This document shows positions 1-5,920 of a stretch of DNA of 6,356 bases, in pieces (position 1 is the first letter of the stretch; the number at the start of each line of letters is the position of its first letter). This stretch comes from Peptococcaceae bacterium (lineage in GTDB: Bacteria > Bacillota > Desulfitobacteriia > Desulfitobacteriales > Desulfitobacteriaceae). The stretch covers positions 1 to 6,356 of the forward strand of contig JAITOS010000039.1 in assembly GCA_031289815.1 (NCBI GenBank). The letters are read 5' to 3'. The position numbers and the translations under genes were made by a program. The notes beneath the pieces were generated by a model that searched no databases, was not told the origin of the DNA, and was given only the letters and a program-made list of their open reading frames with translations.

Positions 1-560
1 GCCGCCACCGCCACCGTAACGGCGGTCAGGATGGTGAAAATAAAGTTCACGGTTTTCACCGGAACCCCCGCGATGCGCGCCGCTCTTTCATCAAAGGCGA
101 TGTAAAAAAGTTCCTTGTACAAAAGGATAAAGGCCAGGATCACCGCGAAGCTGACGCCGGCGACCAAAAACATTTCAAAATCGCTGATGGCGACGATGCT
201 GCCGAACAGAAAGCTGTTGAAGTTTACCGCGTTCTTCACAAAGCCGGACAGTACACCCGCCAAGCCGACGCCGGCTGATAAGATGATGGCGATGGACATT
301 TCGGAGTATTTAGGGATTTTCTTGCGGATGACCTCCACCCCTAAAGCGGCGGCGATACAAGCCGCTCCCGCGCCCAATATCGGATTGATCCCCAGGATCA
401 GGCCAGCCGCGACGCCCGCGAGGGACGAATGCGACAGCGCGTCCCCTATCATGGACAGGCGTTTGAGTACCACAATGATGCCAATGCAAGGGATGATGAC
501 GGCCAGCAGGAGACCGACCGCAAAGGCCCTGCGCATAAAGTCATATTCCAGCATCGCCAT
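1..560 (-). CDS. znuB: Zinc/manganese-type ABC transporter permease, partial (C-terminus beyond the window)
   Basis: This is the membrane subunit of a family-3 (ABC-3/ZnuB) metal importer. The frame opens at ATG 560 and stays open to the left edge, giving about 186 of the usual 260-280 residues. The translation begins MAMLEYDFMRRAFAVG and continues as hydrophobic helices (about residues 12-33, 51-67, 92-112, 134-153). Family hallmarks are visible: GDALSHSSLAGVAAG (about 41-55), FLFGSIVAIS (about 122-131) and the cytoplasmic-loop segment DERAARIAGVPV (about 156-167). The start overlaps the 3' end of the ATPase gene by 20 bp, and AAAGGAGAG lies 7 nt upstream inside that gene, so the two are probably translationally coupled. 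With ZnuC and ZnuA it would form the import complex in the cytoplasmic membrane. Zinc rather than manganese is inferred from the binding protein, not from this subunit. Confidence 0.93.
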   Translation of the reverse strand, partial: MAMLEYDFMRRAFAVGLLLAVIIPCIGIIVVLKRLSMIGDALSHSSLAGVAAGLILGINPILGAGAACIAAALGVEVIRKKIPKYSEMSIAIILSAGVGLAGVLSGFVKNAVNFNSFLFGSIVAISDFEMFLVAGVSFAVILAFILLYKELFYIAFDERAARIAGVPVKTVNFIFTILTAVTVAVA

Positions 561-1314
561 GAACGGACTCTCCTTTCCGCGAACCCGGCTGATCTTTCGC
601 GGGATGTTTATGTTTGTGCGTCAATTCCTCATGGATCTGGGTTTTATCCAGTTCGACGAGGGATCCGTGTTCCAGGCACCCTATCCGCGATACATATGCC
701 ACCGCCCTGCTGATATCGTGGGTGACCATGACGATCGTGAGTCCCTTTTCCCGGTTCAAAAGCGTCAGCGTCTCGAACAGCGCGGCCACCGTTGGCGCGT
801 CCACGCCGGTCGTCGGCTCATCTAACAGCAGCAGCTCCGGCTCTCCGGCCAACACCCTAGCTAACATCACCCGTTGCCGCTGCCCGCCGGAAAGGCTGCC
901 GATCATTTTCCTGGCGTAGGGGGCCATCCCTACCTGTTCCAGCGCCGCGCGCGCTCTTTCCCGGTGTTCCTTTTTGGGGAAGCGGAGAAAACCGATCCGC
1001 GAGAAAAGATTTGCCGTTACGATTTCCTCCGCCGTCGCCGGAAAATTGGCGCCGGATTGCGGCCCGTTTTGCGGCAGATAGCCAATTTTGGCCCATTCCT
1101 TAAAATGCCGCGCCTCTTGCCCAAACAGGTGAATCCTGCCCACAGACAAGGAAAGCTCGCCCAGGATCAGGCGCAGCAGGGTGCTTTTCCCCGCGCCATT
1201 GGAACCAATGATAGCGGCGAAATCCCCTTTATAAATGGTGAAGCCGACGTCGGACAAAACCGGCTCGTCTCCATAACGGAAACTCACTTTATCCAGACGA
1301 ATCGCGTCCAGCAT
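541..1314 (-). CDS. znuC: Metal (zinc) ABC transporter ATP-binding protein
   Basis: This 257-residue cytoplasmic ATPase powers metal import through the adjacent permease. All nucleotide-binding motifs are intact: Walker A GSNGAGKST (37-45), Q-loop glutamine in YLPQ (Q82), signature LSGGQ (141-145), Walker B LLLLDEP (161-167) with the catalytic glutamate, and H-loop VTHD (H199). The order and spacing fit the ZnuC/AdcC/MntB group. The C-terminal tail carries a short histidine cluster, HKHKH (233-237), which is compatible with metal sensing or buffering but is only suggestive. ATG 1314 lies 10 nt after the binding-protein stop and has AAGGGGG five bases upstream. The 3' end overlaps the permease start by 20 bp. 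I am sure of the family; the symbol rests on operon context. Confidence 0.95.
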   Translation of the reverse strand: MLDAIRLDKVSFRYGDEPVLSDVGFTIYKGDFAAIIGSNGAGKSTLLRLILGELSLSVGRIHLFGQEARHFKEWAKIGYLPQNGPQSGANFPATAEEIVTANLFSRIGFLRFPKKEHRERARAALEQVGMAPYARKMIGSLSGGQRQRVMLARVLAGEPELLLLDEPTTGVDAPTVAALFETLTLLNREKGLTIVMVTHDISRAVAYVSRIGCLEHGSLVELDKTQIHEELTHKHKHPAKDQPGSRKGESVHGDAGI

Positions 1315-1324
1315 AACAGCCCCC

Positions 1325-2359
1325 TTATTCCAGCGCCGCCTTCAACGCTTCCATATTTTGGCGCATCACGGAGAAATAGTCAGCGCCAGCCGCCCGTTCT
1401 TCGTCACTGAGGCCTTCCAACGGATTCAGCTGATCGGTTCTGGCGCCGACGGCGCTAGCGATCATCGCCGCGACCTTCGGGCTGACCAGCTCCTCAAAGA
1501 AAATAACCTTAACCTCGTGTTCTTTGGCGAAATCAATGATCTCGGCTACCCTGGCCGGGTCAGGCTCGGAATCAGGCGACAGACCGTCGATAGGAATCTG
1601 CTTCAAACCGTAGGCGGCGCACAAATAGCCAAACGCCTGATGGGCGACGATGACCTCTCTATGAGTCAGCGCGGCGAGCGTCTCCCGGAATTCCTGATCC
1701 AGCGCCTCCAGCTCGGCGGCGTAGCGCGCATAATTCGCTTCGTAGTCGGCCGCGTGCTCCGGATCCGCCCGCACGAACGCGTTTTTGATGTTTTCCATTT
1801 CCGCCTTGGCGTTCAGCGGGCTGAGCCACACGTGCGGGTCCACCGTATCGGCGATCATGCAAAGCGCGGATACGGCGGGACTGAGCCACACGTGCGGGTC
1901 CACCCCTTCTGTTTCGTCCTCCCGCCCCGCGGCTGTTTCTTCTTCCTCGCCGAGACTCCCGTGCAACAGCGGCAAGCCCTTGGACGCTTCCACGACCAAC
2001 AGCTCTTTATTTTGCAGGGATCCCAGAATCGTCTCGGCCCAATGCTCCATACCGGCGCCGTTATAGATAAAAACAGCGGCTTTTTCCAGCCCGATCATGT
2101 CTGAAGCCGCCGGTTCCCAGTCGTGCGGTTCCGTTCCCGCCGGTACCATGTTGGTGACGCTGACCTGATCCCCGCCGATCTTCACGGCAAAATCATACAT
2201 GGTGTAGAAGCTGGCGTACACGGACAACCTCCCGTCCGGTAAGGCGCCCTCATCTACGGAGGAATTTACCGGGGAACCGCATCCGGCCAGCAACCCCAGC
2301 CCCAACGTCAGCGTCAGCCAAGCAATCAGCAACTTACTCCAAAACCGTTTTATGTTCAA
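1325..2359 (-). CDS. znuA: Zinc ABC transporter substrate-binding lipoprotein with a duplicated DPHVWLSP motif
   Basis: This is the extracytoplasmic zinc-capturing lipoprotein (cluster A-I solute-binding protein). I choose the TTG start at 2359 because a perfect AAGGAG sits 7 nt upstream. It gives 344 residues with a compact lipoprotein signal: NIKRFWSK, a hydrophobic core, then lipobox LAGC with the lipidated Cys at 27. An upstream ATG at 2398 would add 13 residues but lies upstream of that ribosome site. Likely metal ligands are H79 (EPHDWEP), H156 or H176 (two DPHVWLSP copies) and H240 (AHQAFGY). Histidine at this third position is the zinc-type pattern; manganese-type relatives usually have glutamate. 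An acidic loop (about 137-151, EEEETAAGREDETEG) sits where many ZnuA proteins have a His-rich loop. The 20-residue duplication beside it is unusual. The gene leads the operon, 10 nt before the ATPase start. Confidence 0.95.
   Translation of the reverse strand: MNIKRFWSKLLIAWLTLTLGLGLLAGCGSPVNSSVDEGALPDGRLSVYASFYTMYDFAVKIGGDQVSVTNMVPAGTEPHDWEPAASDMIGLEKAAVFIYNGAGMEHWAETILGSLQNKELLVVEASKGLPLLHGSLGEEEETAAGREDETEGVDPHVWLSPAVSALCMIADTVDPHVWLSPLNAKAEMENIKNAFVRADPEHAADYEANYARYAAELEALDQEFRETLAALTHREVIVAHQAFGYLCAAYGLKQIPIDGLSPDSEPDPARVAEIIDFAKEHEVKVIFFEELVSPKVAAMIASAVGARTDQLNPLEGLSDEERAAGADYFSVMRQNMEALKAALE
1821..1904 (-). repeat. Two exact 24-bp direct repeats inside znuA
   Basis: Identical 24-bp copies lie at 1821-1844 and 1881-1904, 60 bp apart, so the reading frame is kept. 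Each encodes VDPHVWLS. The 36 bp between them encode PAVSALCMIADT. Identity at every third base suggests a recent duplication or gene conversion rather than old convergent evolution. Confidence 0.97.
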
Positions 2360-2366
2360 TCGTTTT

Positions 2367-2372
2367 CTCCTT
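2367..2372 (-). promoter_or_regulatory. Ribosome binding site that sets the znuA TTG start
   Basis: On the minus strand AAGGAG is followed by 7 nt and then TTG (2359-2357). The match and spacing are ideal. It lies downstream of the ATG codons at 2398 and 2383, so those upstream starts are unlikely to be used. Confidence 0.85.
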
Positions 2373-2384
2373 GTTTCCCACATA

Positions 2385-2406
2385 CATACGTCTTTCATAC
2401 GTCTTT
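2385..2406 (-). repeat. Perfect 11-bp tandem repeat in the znuA leader
   Basis: The plus-strand unit CATACGTCTTT occurs at 2385-2395 and again at 2396-2406 with no gap. A partial extra copy (CATA) starts at 2381. It lies in the untranslated leader, between the predicted promoter and the ribosome site. Eleven base pairs is close to one helical turn, so it could present two regulator half-sites on the same face of DNA. It could equally be a replication slippage product. Confidence 0.9.
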
Positions 2407-2443
2407 TTTTCTGTGTTTTTTACAACTTACCTCTGTGCTTTTT

Positions 2444-2472
2444 ACTATATCAAAAAGAGAGCGCTTCCGCAA
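2444..2472 (-). promoter_or_regulatory. Predicted promoter of the znuACB operon
   Basis: Reading the minus strand, TTGCGG (2472-2467) and TATAGT (2449-2444) are separated by exactly 17 bp. The -10 box matches consensus at 5 of 6 positions and the -35 at 3 of 6. The -35 lies in the loop of the upstream terminator and the spacer contains its T-tract. Transcription would start near 2437, giving a leader of about 78 nt with the 11-bp tandem repeat. I see no convincing Bacillus-type Zur palindrome. Confidence 0.5.
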
Positions 2473-2505
2473 ACGAACCGAATCCGCCGCGCAACCGCGC
2501 TCTCT
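2452..2505 (-). terminator. Rho-independent terminator after the small membrane protein gene
   Basis: On the minus strand AGAGAGCGC (2505-2497) can pair with GCGCTCTCT (2464-2456), a perfect 9-bp stem, and the T-run continues directly from the stem (2456-2452). The loop is long (32 nt), which lowers confidence, though it could fold further. It lies 21 nt after the stop codon at 2527. Confidence 0.6.
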
Positions 2506-2526
2506 CCAGTGTATGTACGGTCATAT

Positions 2527-2907
2527 TTACGAGGCGAAAGCGCCCAACACAAAAATCCCCGCCAGGATCAGACCGCACCCCATCAGTTTCGGCAGGGTGA
2601 TGATCTCGTGGAGAAAAACCGTGCCATAGATCATGGCGATCACGTAACCCGCCGCTACGAGCGGATAGGCGTAGCTCAGCGGCCAGCGGGAAATGACCGC
2701 CAGCCATAAGACCGAGCTGACGCCAAAACAAATAAAGCCGAGGAATATCGGCGGCGTCAAGACCACCGGCAAAAGCTGTTTCCAGATTCCCAGCGCGGTC
2801 ACTTGCCCGTATTGTATCATGCCCAAGCGAAATAAAAACTGCCCGGTAGCGCCTAAAAAGATGGAGATCATCGCCATACTCAGCAGTCTGATGTTTATCG
2901 CCTCCAA
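2527..2907 (-). CDS. Small four-helix DMT/EamA-like (SMR-sized) membrane transporter
   Basis: About 126 residues, almost wholly hydrophobic, with four predicted membrane helices (about 7-27, 46-72, 77-99, 108-124). The first helix has GATGQFLFRLGM, and the loop into helix 3 has SRWPLSYAYPLVAAGYV; both resemble half-size members of the drug/metabolite transporter superfamily (EamA or ArnE/ArnF-like, SMR-sized). Such proteins work as dimers to export or flip small molecules; the substrate here cannot be told. The frame is open up to 3069, but that would run into rnpB and add an unrelated hydrophilic stretch. I prefer TTG 2907, which has GAGG 7 nt upstream and places helix 1 near the N-terminus. 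GTG 2922 and ATG 2877 are alternatives. It appears to be a single-gene unit between its own promoter and terminator. Confidence 0.8.
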   Translation of the reverse strand: MEAINIRLLSMAMISIFLGATGQFLFRLGMIQYGQVTALGIWKQLLPVVLTPPIFLGFICFGVSSVLWLAVISRWPLSYAYPLVAAGYVIAMIYGTVFLHEIITLPKLMGCGLILAGIFVLGAFAS

Positions 2908-2987
2908 CCATCCGCCTCGCACCGGAGAGTCCCAGCCGTCAGAAGAACCCTTACCGCTATCGCCGCCAGCGTCGGCCCAAGCCACAT
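2895..2987 (-). CDS. Possible 30-residue leader ORF upstream of the small transporter
   Basis: An ATG at 2987 opens a 30-codon frame beginning MWLGPTLAAIAVRVLL and ending ADGWRR at a TAA (2895-2897). It lies in the leader of the small transporter gene, and its end overlaps the proposed TTG start by 13 bp. The first half is hydrophobic. A GGAGAGG lies upstream, but at about 13 nt it is too far for a good ribosome site. It could be a coupled leader peptide or a chance frame; I cannot recognise it. Confidence 0.18.
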   Translation of the reverse strand: MWLGPTLAAIAVRVLLTAGTLRCEADGWRR

Positions 2988-3039
2988 TCCGCTTTATAGC
3001 CCTCTCCAGCTTGATGTATTCTGCGGCGTTTCCCCTGAA

Positions 3040-3069
3040 ATTATACGAAAAAAAATGCAAAGTCGGCAA
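3040..3069 (-). promoter_or_regulatory. Predicted promoter of the small transporter, inside the rnpB terminator region
   Basis: The minus strand reads TTGCCG (3069-3064), an 18-bp spacer, then a perfect TATAAT (3045-3040). The -35 lies in the 3' strand of rnpB and the spacer contains the eight-T terminator tract. Initiation would fall near 3033, giving a leader of about 125 nt before TTG 2907. Confidence 0.6.
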
Positions 3070-3080
3070 TAAGCCGAGTT
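3048..3080 (-). terminator. rnpB 3' terminator hairpin and T-tract
   Basis: On the minus strand AACTCGGC (3080-3073), loop TTATT, and GCCGACTT (3067-3060) form a local hairpin with one C-C mismatch. TGCA follows and then eight T residues (3055-3048). The 3' arm is the same strand that forms helix P1 with the RNA's 5' end, so the terminator and mature folds compete for it. Confidence 0.65.
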
Positions 3081-3431
3081 CTGTCCCTCTTGCGAGGTGA
3101 TGATCATCTATCTGGGACGAACGTTACCGTCCGCCTCCTGCGACCTTACCCGGGAACGAAGCGGGCCGCTTCATTGTTCCTCTATTCGGTCTTGCTCCAG
3201 GTGGGGTTTACAGGGCCAGCCAGTCACCTGACTGCCGGTGAGCTCTTACCTCGCCTTTCCACCCTTACCGAAGATCTGCCTGACGGCGGATCCCAGGCGG
3301 TATATCTCTGTTGCACTTTCCTTGAGGTCACCCTCACTGGGCGTTACCCAGCACCGTGCCCGATGGAGCTCGGACTTTCCTCAGAGGCAACCTTTCGGTT
3401 CTCGCCTCCGCGATCATCTCGCCGACTTTGC
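3057..3431 (-). ncRNA. rnpB: RNase P RNA, bacterial type A-like
   Basis: This is the catalytic RNA of RNase P, which removes the 5' leader of precursor tRNAs. Read on the minus strand it has the conserved landmarks in order: GAGGAAAGTCCGAGCTC, then GGTAACGCCCAG, ACAGAGATATACCGCC, GGTAAGGGTGGAAAGGCGAG with GGTAAGAGCTCACC, GTAAACCCCACCTGGAGCAAGACC followed by AATAGAGG, the CCCGGGTAAGGT loop that should hold the GGU contact for tRNA CCA ends, AGATAGATGATCATC, and the 3' hallmark ACAGAACTCGGCTTATTGCC. The two ends pair perfectly over 11 bp (GCAAAGTCGGC at 3431-3421 with its complement at 3067-3057), which is helix P1 and fixes both ends to within a few bases. The length, about 375 nt, and motif layout fit type A rather than the Bacillus type B RNA. 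It is transcribed from its own promoter. Confidence 0.97.
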
Positions 3432-3437
3432 TTACTT

Positions 3438-3466
3438 ATCTTACAAAAAAATTTCGGTTTGGTCAA
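3438..3466 (-). promoter_or_regulatory. rnpB promoter overlapping the nif3 stop codon
   Basis: The minus strand reads TTGACC (3466-3461), a 17-bp T-rich spacer, and TAAGAT (3443-3438), each 5 of 6 to consensus. The first base of helix P1 (3431) lies seven bases after the -10 box, where initiation is expected. The nif3 stop codon TGA (3465-3463) lies inside the -35 hexamer. Confidence 0.85.
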
Positions 3467-4620
3467 TGCTTCCACGGATATGTTTTTATTTCGCTTAGCA
3501 GGATTTCGGTCTGACGCAAAGCGGGCTCTTGCCGGAGATGAGCCGCTAAACTATGCAGCATCGGCGTCTCGCTGTAATAATGTCCCATATCCACCACCGC
3601 CATCCCCGCCGCCAGCGCCTCCAAAGCGGCGTGATGATCGACGTCGCCGGTAAGCAATACCTCCGCTCCTTTGAACAGGGCTTTCCTTACGAAACTCCCG
3701 CCACCGCCGTTAAGAATCGCTACTTTCTTTACCGACCGCTCCGCGTTGCCCGCCACCCGGATCGCTCCCCGCACTTCCCGTTCTTGTCCTTGAAAGAAAG
3801 GGAGCTGGGCCAGAGCCGCGGCCAATTCTTTTAACGGCAGCGGGGTTTGCAGTCGGCCGATCACCCCATAGCCCCGCTGTTGCCCTAGCGAATGCAAAGG
3901 AATGATATCATAAGCCGGTTCTTCATACGGATGCGCGCGCCGCAAAGCTCTGATCACCCTGCCGACCGCCGCCTCGGCTACGATGCTCTCCAAACGGATC
4001 TCCGGCGTTTTGGTCAGTTCACCGGGAGCGCCGATATAGGGATCAGCTCCGGGCAAGGCCCTGAACATACCGGTTCCCTGAGCGGCAAAGAAGCATTCTT
4101 CATAATGGCCGCCGCCCGCCTCCCCGTCAGCCGGATATTTTCCCGCGCCTTCCCTGGCGAGCGCCTTACGCACCTCTTCTTCCGCCTCCGGCGGTACAAA
4201 GACGACGAGCTTGTAGAAACCCTCCTTCCCCGTTGGCGCCAGAATCTCCATCTCCTGAAGACTCAAGCCCTGCCCGATCATCCGGCTTGAGGACAGTCCG
4301 GATTGATCCAGATTGGTGTGCGCCGCGTAATAGGCGATATCCTGCCGGAGCAAGCGGATCGGTACTTCAGCCGCTCTGTTATCCGCCCGCAGATTTTTAA
4401 GCGGTTCAAAGATCAACGGATGATGGGCCACAATCAGCTGCGCGCCCATTTCCACGGCCTCCCGAACAACTTCCGGAGTGCCATCCAAGGTCAATAGGAT
4501 CTTGTTCACCTTGGCCGCGCCGCTCCCTACCAGCAAGCCCACATTGTCCCAGGTTTCCGCCCAGGCTTTCGGCGCGGCTTTTTCAATCATTTGAGCCACT
4601 TGGTCTACCGCTACGGACAT
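3463..4620 (-). CDS. Nif3-like dinuclear metal center protein, long form (YqfO type)
   Basis: A 385-residue member of the Nif3/DUF34 family, often listed as GTP cyclohydrolase 1 type 2; its cellular role is still unsettled. The N-terminus has the typical AETWDNVGLLVGS (20-33). The dinuclear metal ligands are present: HH at 66-67 (AHHPLIFEPL), H101 and D105 (HTNLD), and the C-terminal GHYYSE with H347 and E351, preceded by TGDVDHHAALEA (324-335). Residues about 131-240 form the PII/CutA-like insertion found in Bacillota members, ending with the AHPYEEPAYDIIPL signature (229-242). AAGGAGG lies about 10 nt before the ATG. It is 22 nt downstream of trmK, the same gene pair seen in many Bacillota, so a shared transcript is likely. 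The stop codon is embedded in the rnpB promoter. No residue of the metal site looks missing. Confidence 0.95.
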   Translation of the reverse strand: MSVAVDQVAQMIEKAAPKAWAETWDNVGLLVGSGAAKVNKILLTLDGTPEVVREAVEMGAQLIVAHHPLIFEPLKNLRADNRAAEVPIRLLRQDIAYYAAHTNLDQSGLSSSRMIGQGLSLQEMEILAPTGKEGFYKLVVFVPPEAEEEVRKALAREGAGKYPADGEAGGGHYEECFFAAQGTGMFRALPGADPYIGAPGELTKTPEIRLESIVAEAAVGRVIRALRRAHPYEEPAYDIIPLHSLGQQRGYGVIGRLQTPLPLKELAAALAQLPFFQGQEREVRGAIRVAGNAERSVKKVAILNGGGGSFVRKALFKGAEVLLTGDVDHHAALEALAAGMAVVDMGHYYSETPMLHSLAAHLRQEPALRQTEILLSEIKTYPWKH

Positions 4621-4642
4621 CGTGTCTCTCCCTCCTTATGTC

Positions 4643-5449
4643 TCATTGCTTATTGTTTATTGCTCGCCACAGCTCTGTTTCCAGACGAACCTCTTTCGCC
4701 CGCGGGATGAGGCGCGGATCTTGGGCCAGCGCGATTCCTTGGGCCTGGGCGTTTAATTGTTTGATTCTGGCCTGAATGACTTTAAAGAGCTTCTCGTCCG
4801 CCCGCTTGAGGATCAGCGGCCCGCAGCGCCAAATGATCCCTTCGAGGATTTGGGCGACCGCCACGGACTCCGCTTCCAGCTCCGGCGGCAATTTCAGCCT
4901 TCGCCGCCACTGTTTCCCCTCTTGCCGGATTTCCTCATAAGCCAGGCCCTGGTCCCGTTGAAAGACGATCACGGAATAGAGCCGCTGTTCTTCCTCCACC
5001 AAACGCTCGTCCCAGAGCTTCCAGCCCAAGCGGCTTAACGCTTCTCGCACCTTGCCTTCCGCCCCCTGCGGCTGCACGATTAGACGGGAGACCGCCTTGA
5101 GAACCTCCGGACCGGCCAGCAAAATAGCCAAAATCGTGCTTCCGCCCATGCCGGCCAAGCTCAGGACGTCGGCTTCTCCCGGCTGAACGACCCTTAAACC
5201 GTCGCCCAAACGAACGTCAATCAGCTCCTGAAAACCGCGTTCCCTCACCATCGCCGCCGCGAATTGGTAGGGACCCGGATGGACGTCAACCGCCACCGCT
5301 TTCCGGATCAGCCCCCTTTCCACCAGATACAAAGGCAGATAGGCGTGATCCGTACCAATATCCCCCAACTTCGCTCCGGGAGGAACATAGTCCGCCACTT
5401 GTTGCAGGCGCGGCTCCAGTCTGATGGTTTTCGTTTTGGCTCGCTCCAT
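4643..5449 (-). CDS. trmK: tRNA (adenine(22)-N(1))-methyltransferase
   Basis: A 268-residue class I SAM-dependent methyltransferase of the TrmK (YqfN) family, which methylates N1 of A22 in the D-loop of certain bacterial tRNAs. The Rossmann N-domain shows the SAM-binding motif LGDIGTDHAYLP (28-39), motif II VAVDVHPGP (52-60), motif III RLGDGLRVV (80-88), the conserved LAGMGG segment (98-103) and LIVQPQG (123-129). The C-terminal part (about 168-236) is charged and probably helical, as in the family's coiled-coil domain. The tail to residue 268 is somewhat longer than the roughly 230-240 residues common for the family. GGAGG lies 7 nt before the ATG. The gene sits 30 nt after the acetyltransferase and 22 nt before nif3, which implies an operon. 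Confidence 0.95.
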   Translation of the reverse strand: MERAKTKTIRLEPRLQQVADYVPPGAKLGDIGTDHAYLPLYLVERGLIRKAVAVDVHPGPYQFAAAMVRERGFQELIDVRLGDGLRVVQPGEADVLSLAGMGGSTILAILLAGPEVLKAVSRLIVQPQGAEGKVREALSRLGWKLWDERLVEEEQRLYSVIVFQRDQGLAYEEIRQEGKQWRRRLKLPPELEAESVAVAQILEGIIWRCGPLILKRADEKLFKVIQARIKQLNAQAQGIALAQDPRLIPRAKEVRLETELWRAINNKQ

Positions 5450-5479
5450 GACCGTTCCTCCCTCCGTCCGTCCGCACCG

Positions 5480-5920
5480 TTAAGCGTCCGGACAATCTTC
5501 CTCCAGACGCTTCGACATGATACTGAGCTCCTGCCGTACAGAAAATCCCTGACGCTCCCAAAAGGCTTTTCCCAGCGCGTTTTCCTTAAAAATCCGCAGA
5601 TGACACTTCGGCCGGCCATGCTTTTTCTGCTCGTCTAAGGCCAGACGGACGAGTTCGGCGGCGACCCCCCGGCGGCGGTGTTCTGGGATCACCGCCATGT
5701 GATAGATATAGGCGTTACGTCCGTCATTGCCGCACAGAACAGCGCCAACGATACGTCCCTCCCGTTCGCCAACAAAGCTCTGCCCCGGATTTCGCGCCAA
5801 ATACGCCTCGATGTTTTGCCGCTGATCGGCCTTGCCAAGGGCGATCCCCGGAAGCGAACGCCAAAGCGCGTAGATTTCTTCATAATCCCCGATCGTCATC
5901 GGCCGATAACGATATTCCAT
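5480..5920 (-). CDS. GNAT-family N-acetyltransferase
   Basis: A 146-residue single-domain Gcn5-related acetyltransferase that should transfer an acetyl group from acetyl-CoA to an amine. The start YRYRPMTIGDYEEIYALWRS is a typical GNAT beginning, VGEREGRIVGAVLC (50-63) forms the central strands, and the acetyl-CoA pyrophosphate loop is VIPEHRRRGVAAELV (77-91), with HRRRGVA as the R/QxxGxA motif. NALGKAFWERQGF (114-126) is the usual C-terminal motif. It is close to short RimI-like or uncharacterised GNAT proteins, but the substrate (protein N-terminus, antibiotic or metabolite) cannot be read from the sequence. GGAGGGGG lies upstream of ATG 5920. It is first in the group with trmK and nif3, so its product might act in tRNA or translation-related work, which is only inference. 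Confidence 0.92.
   Translation of the reverse strand: MEYRYRPMTIGDYEEIYALWRSLPGIALGKADQRQNIEAYLARNPGQSFVGEREGRIVGAVLCGNDGRNAYIYHMAVIPEHRRRGVAAELVRLALDEQKKHGRPKCHLRIFKENALGKAFWERQGFSVRQELSIMSKRLEEDCPDA

Noticed and set aside
115..825. Long plus-strand open frame of 236 codons
   Set aside because: It is antisense to the permease and ATPase genes, which have intact family motifs on the minus strand. High GC explains the long open frame.
1358..2104. Plus-strand open frame of 248 codons
   Set aside because: It is the shadow of znuA; its repeated EPHVRVH segment is only the antisense reading of the znuA direct repeat.
2450..2911. Minus-strand frame of 153 codons overlapping the small transporter
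   Set aside because: It is in another frame of the same stretch, runs through the terminator, and lacks the membrane-helix pattern and motif that support the transporter frame.
2908..3069. N-terminal extension of the small transporter up to 3069
   Set aside because: It would start inside rnpB, precede the predicted transcription start, and add a hydrophilic segment not expected for a four-helix SMR-sized protein.
3090..3653. Plus-strand open frame of 187 codons
   Set aside because: It runs antisense through the whole RNase P RNA and into the end of nif3; the protein has no recognisable family and a low-complexity proline/arginine tail.
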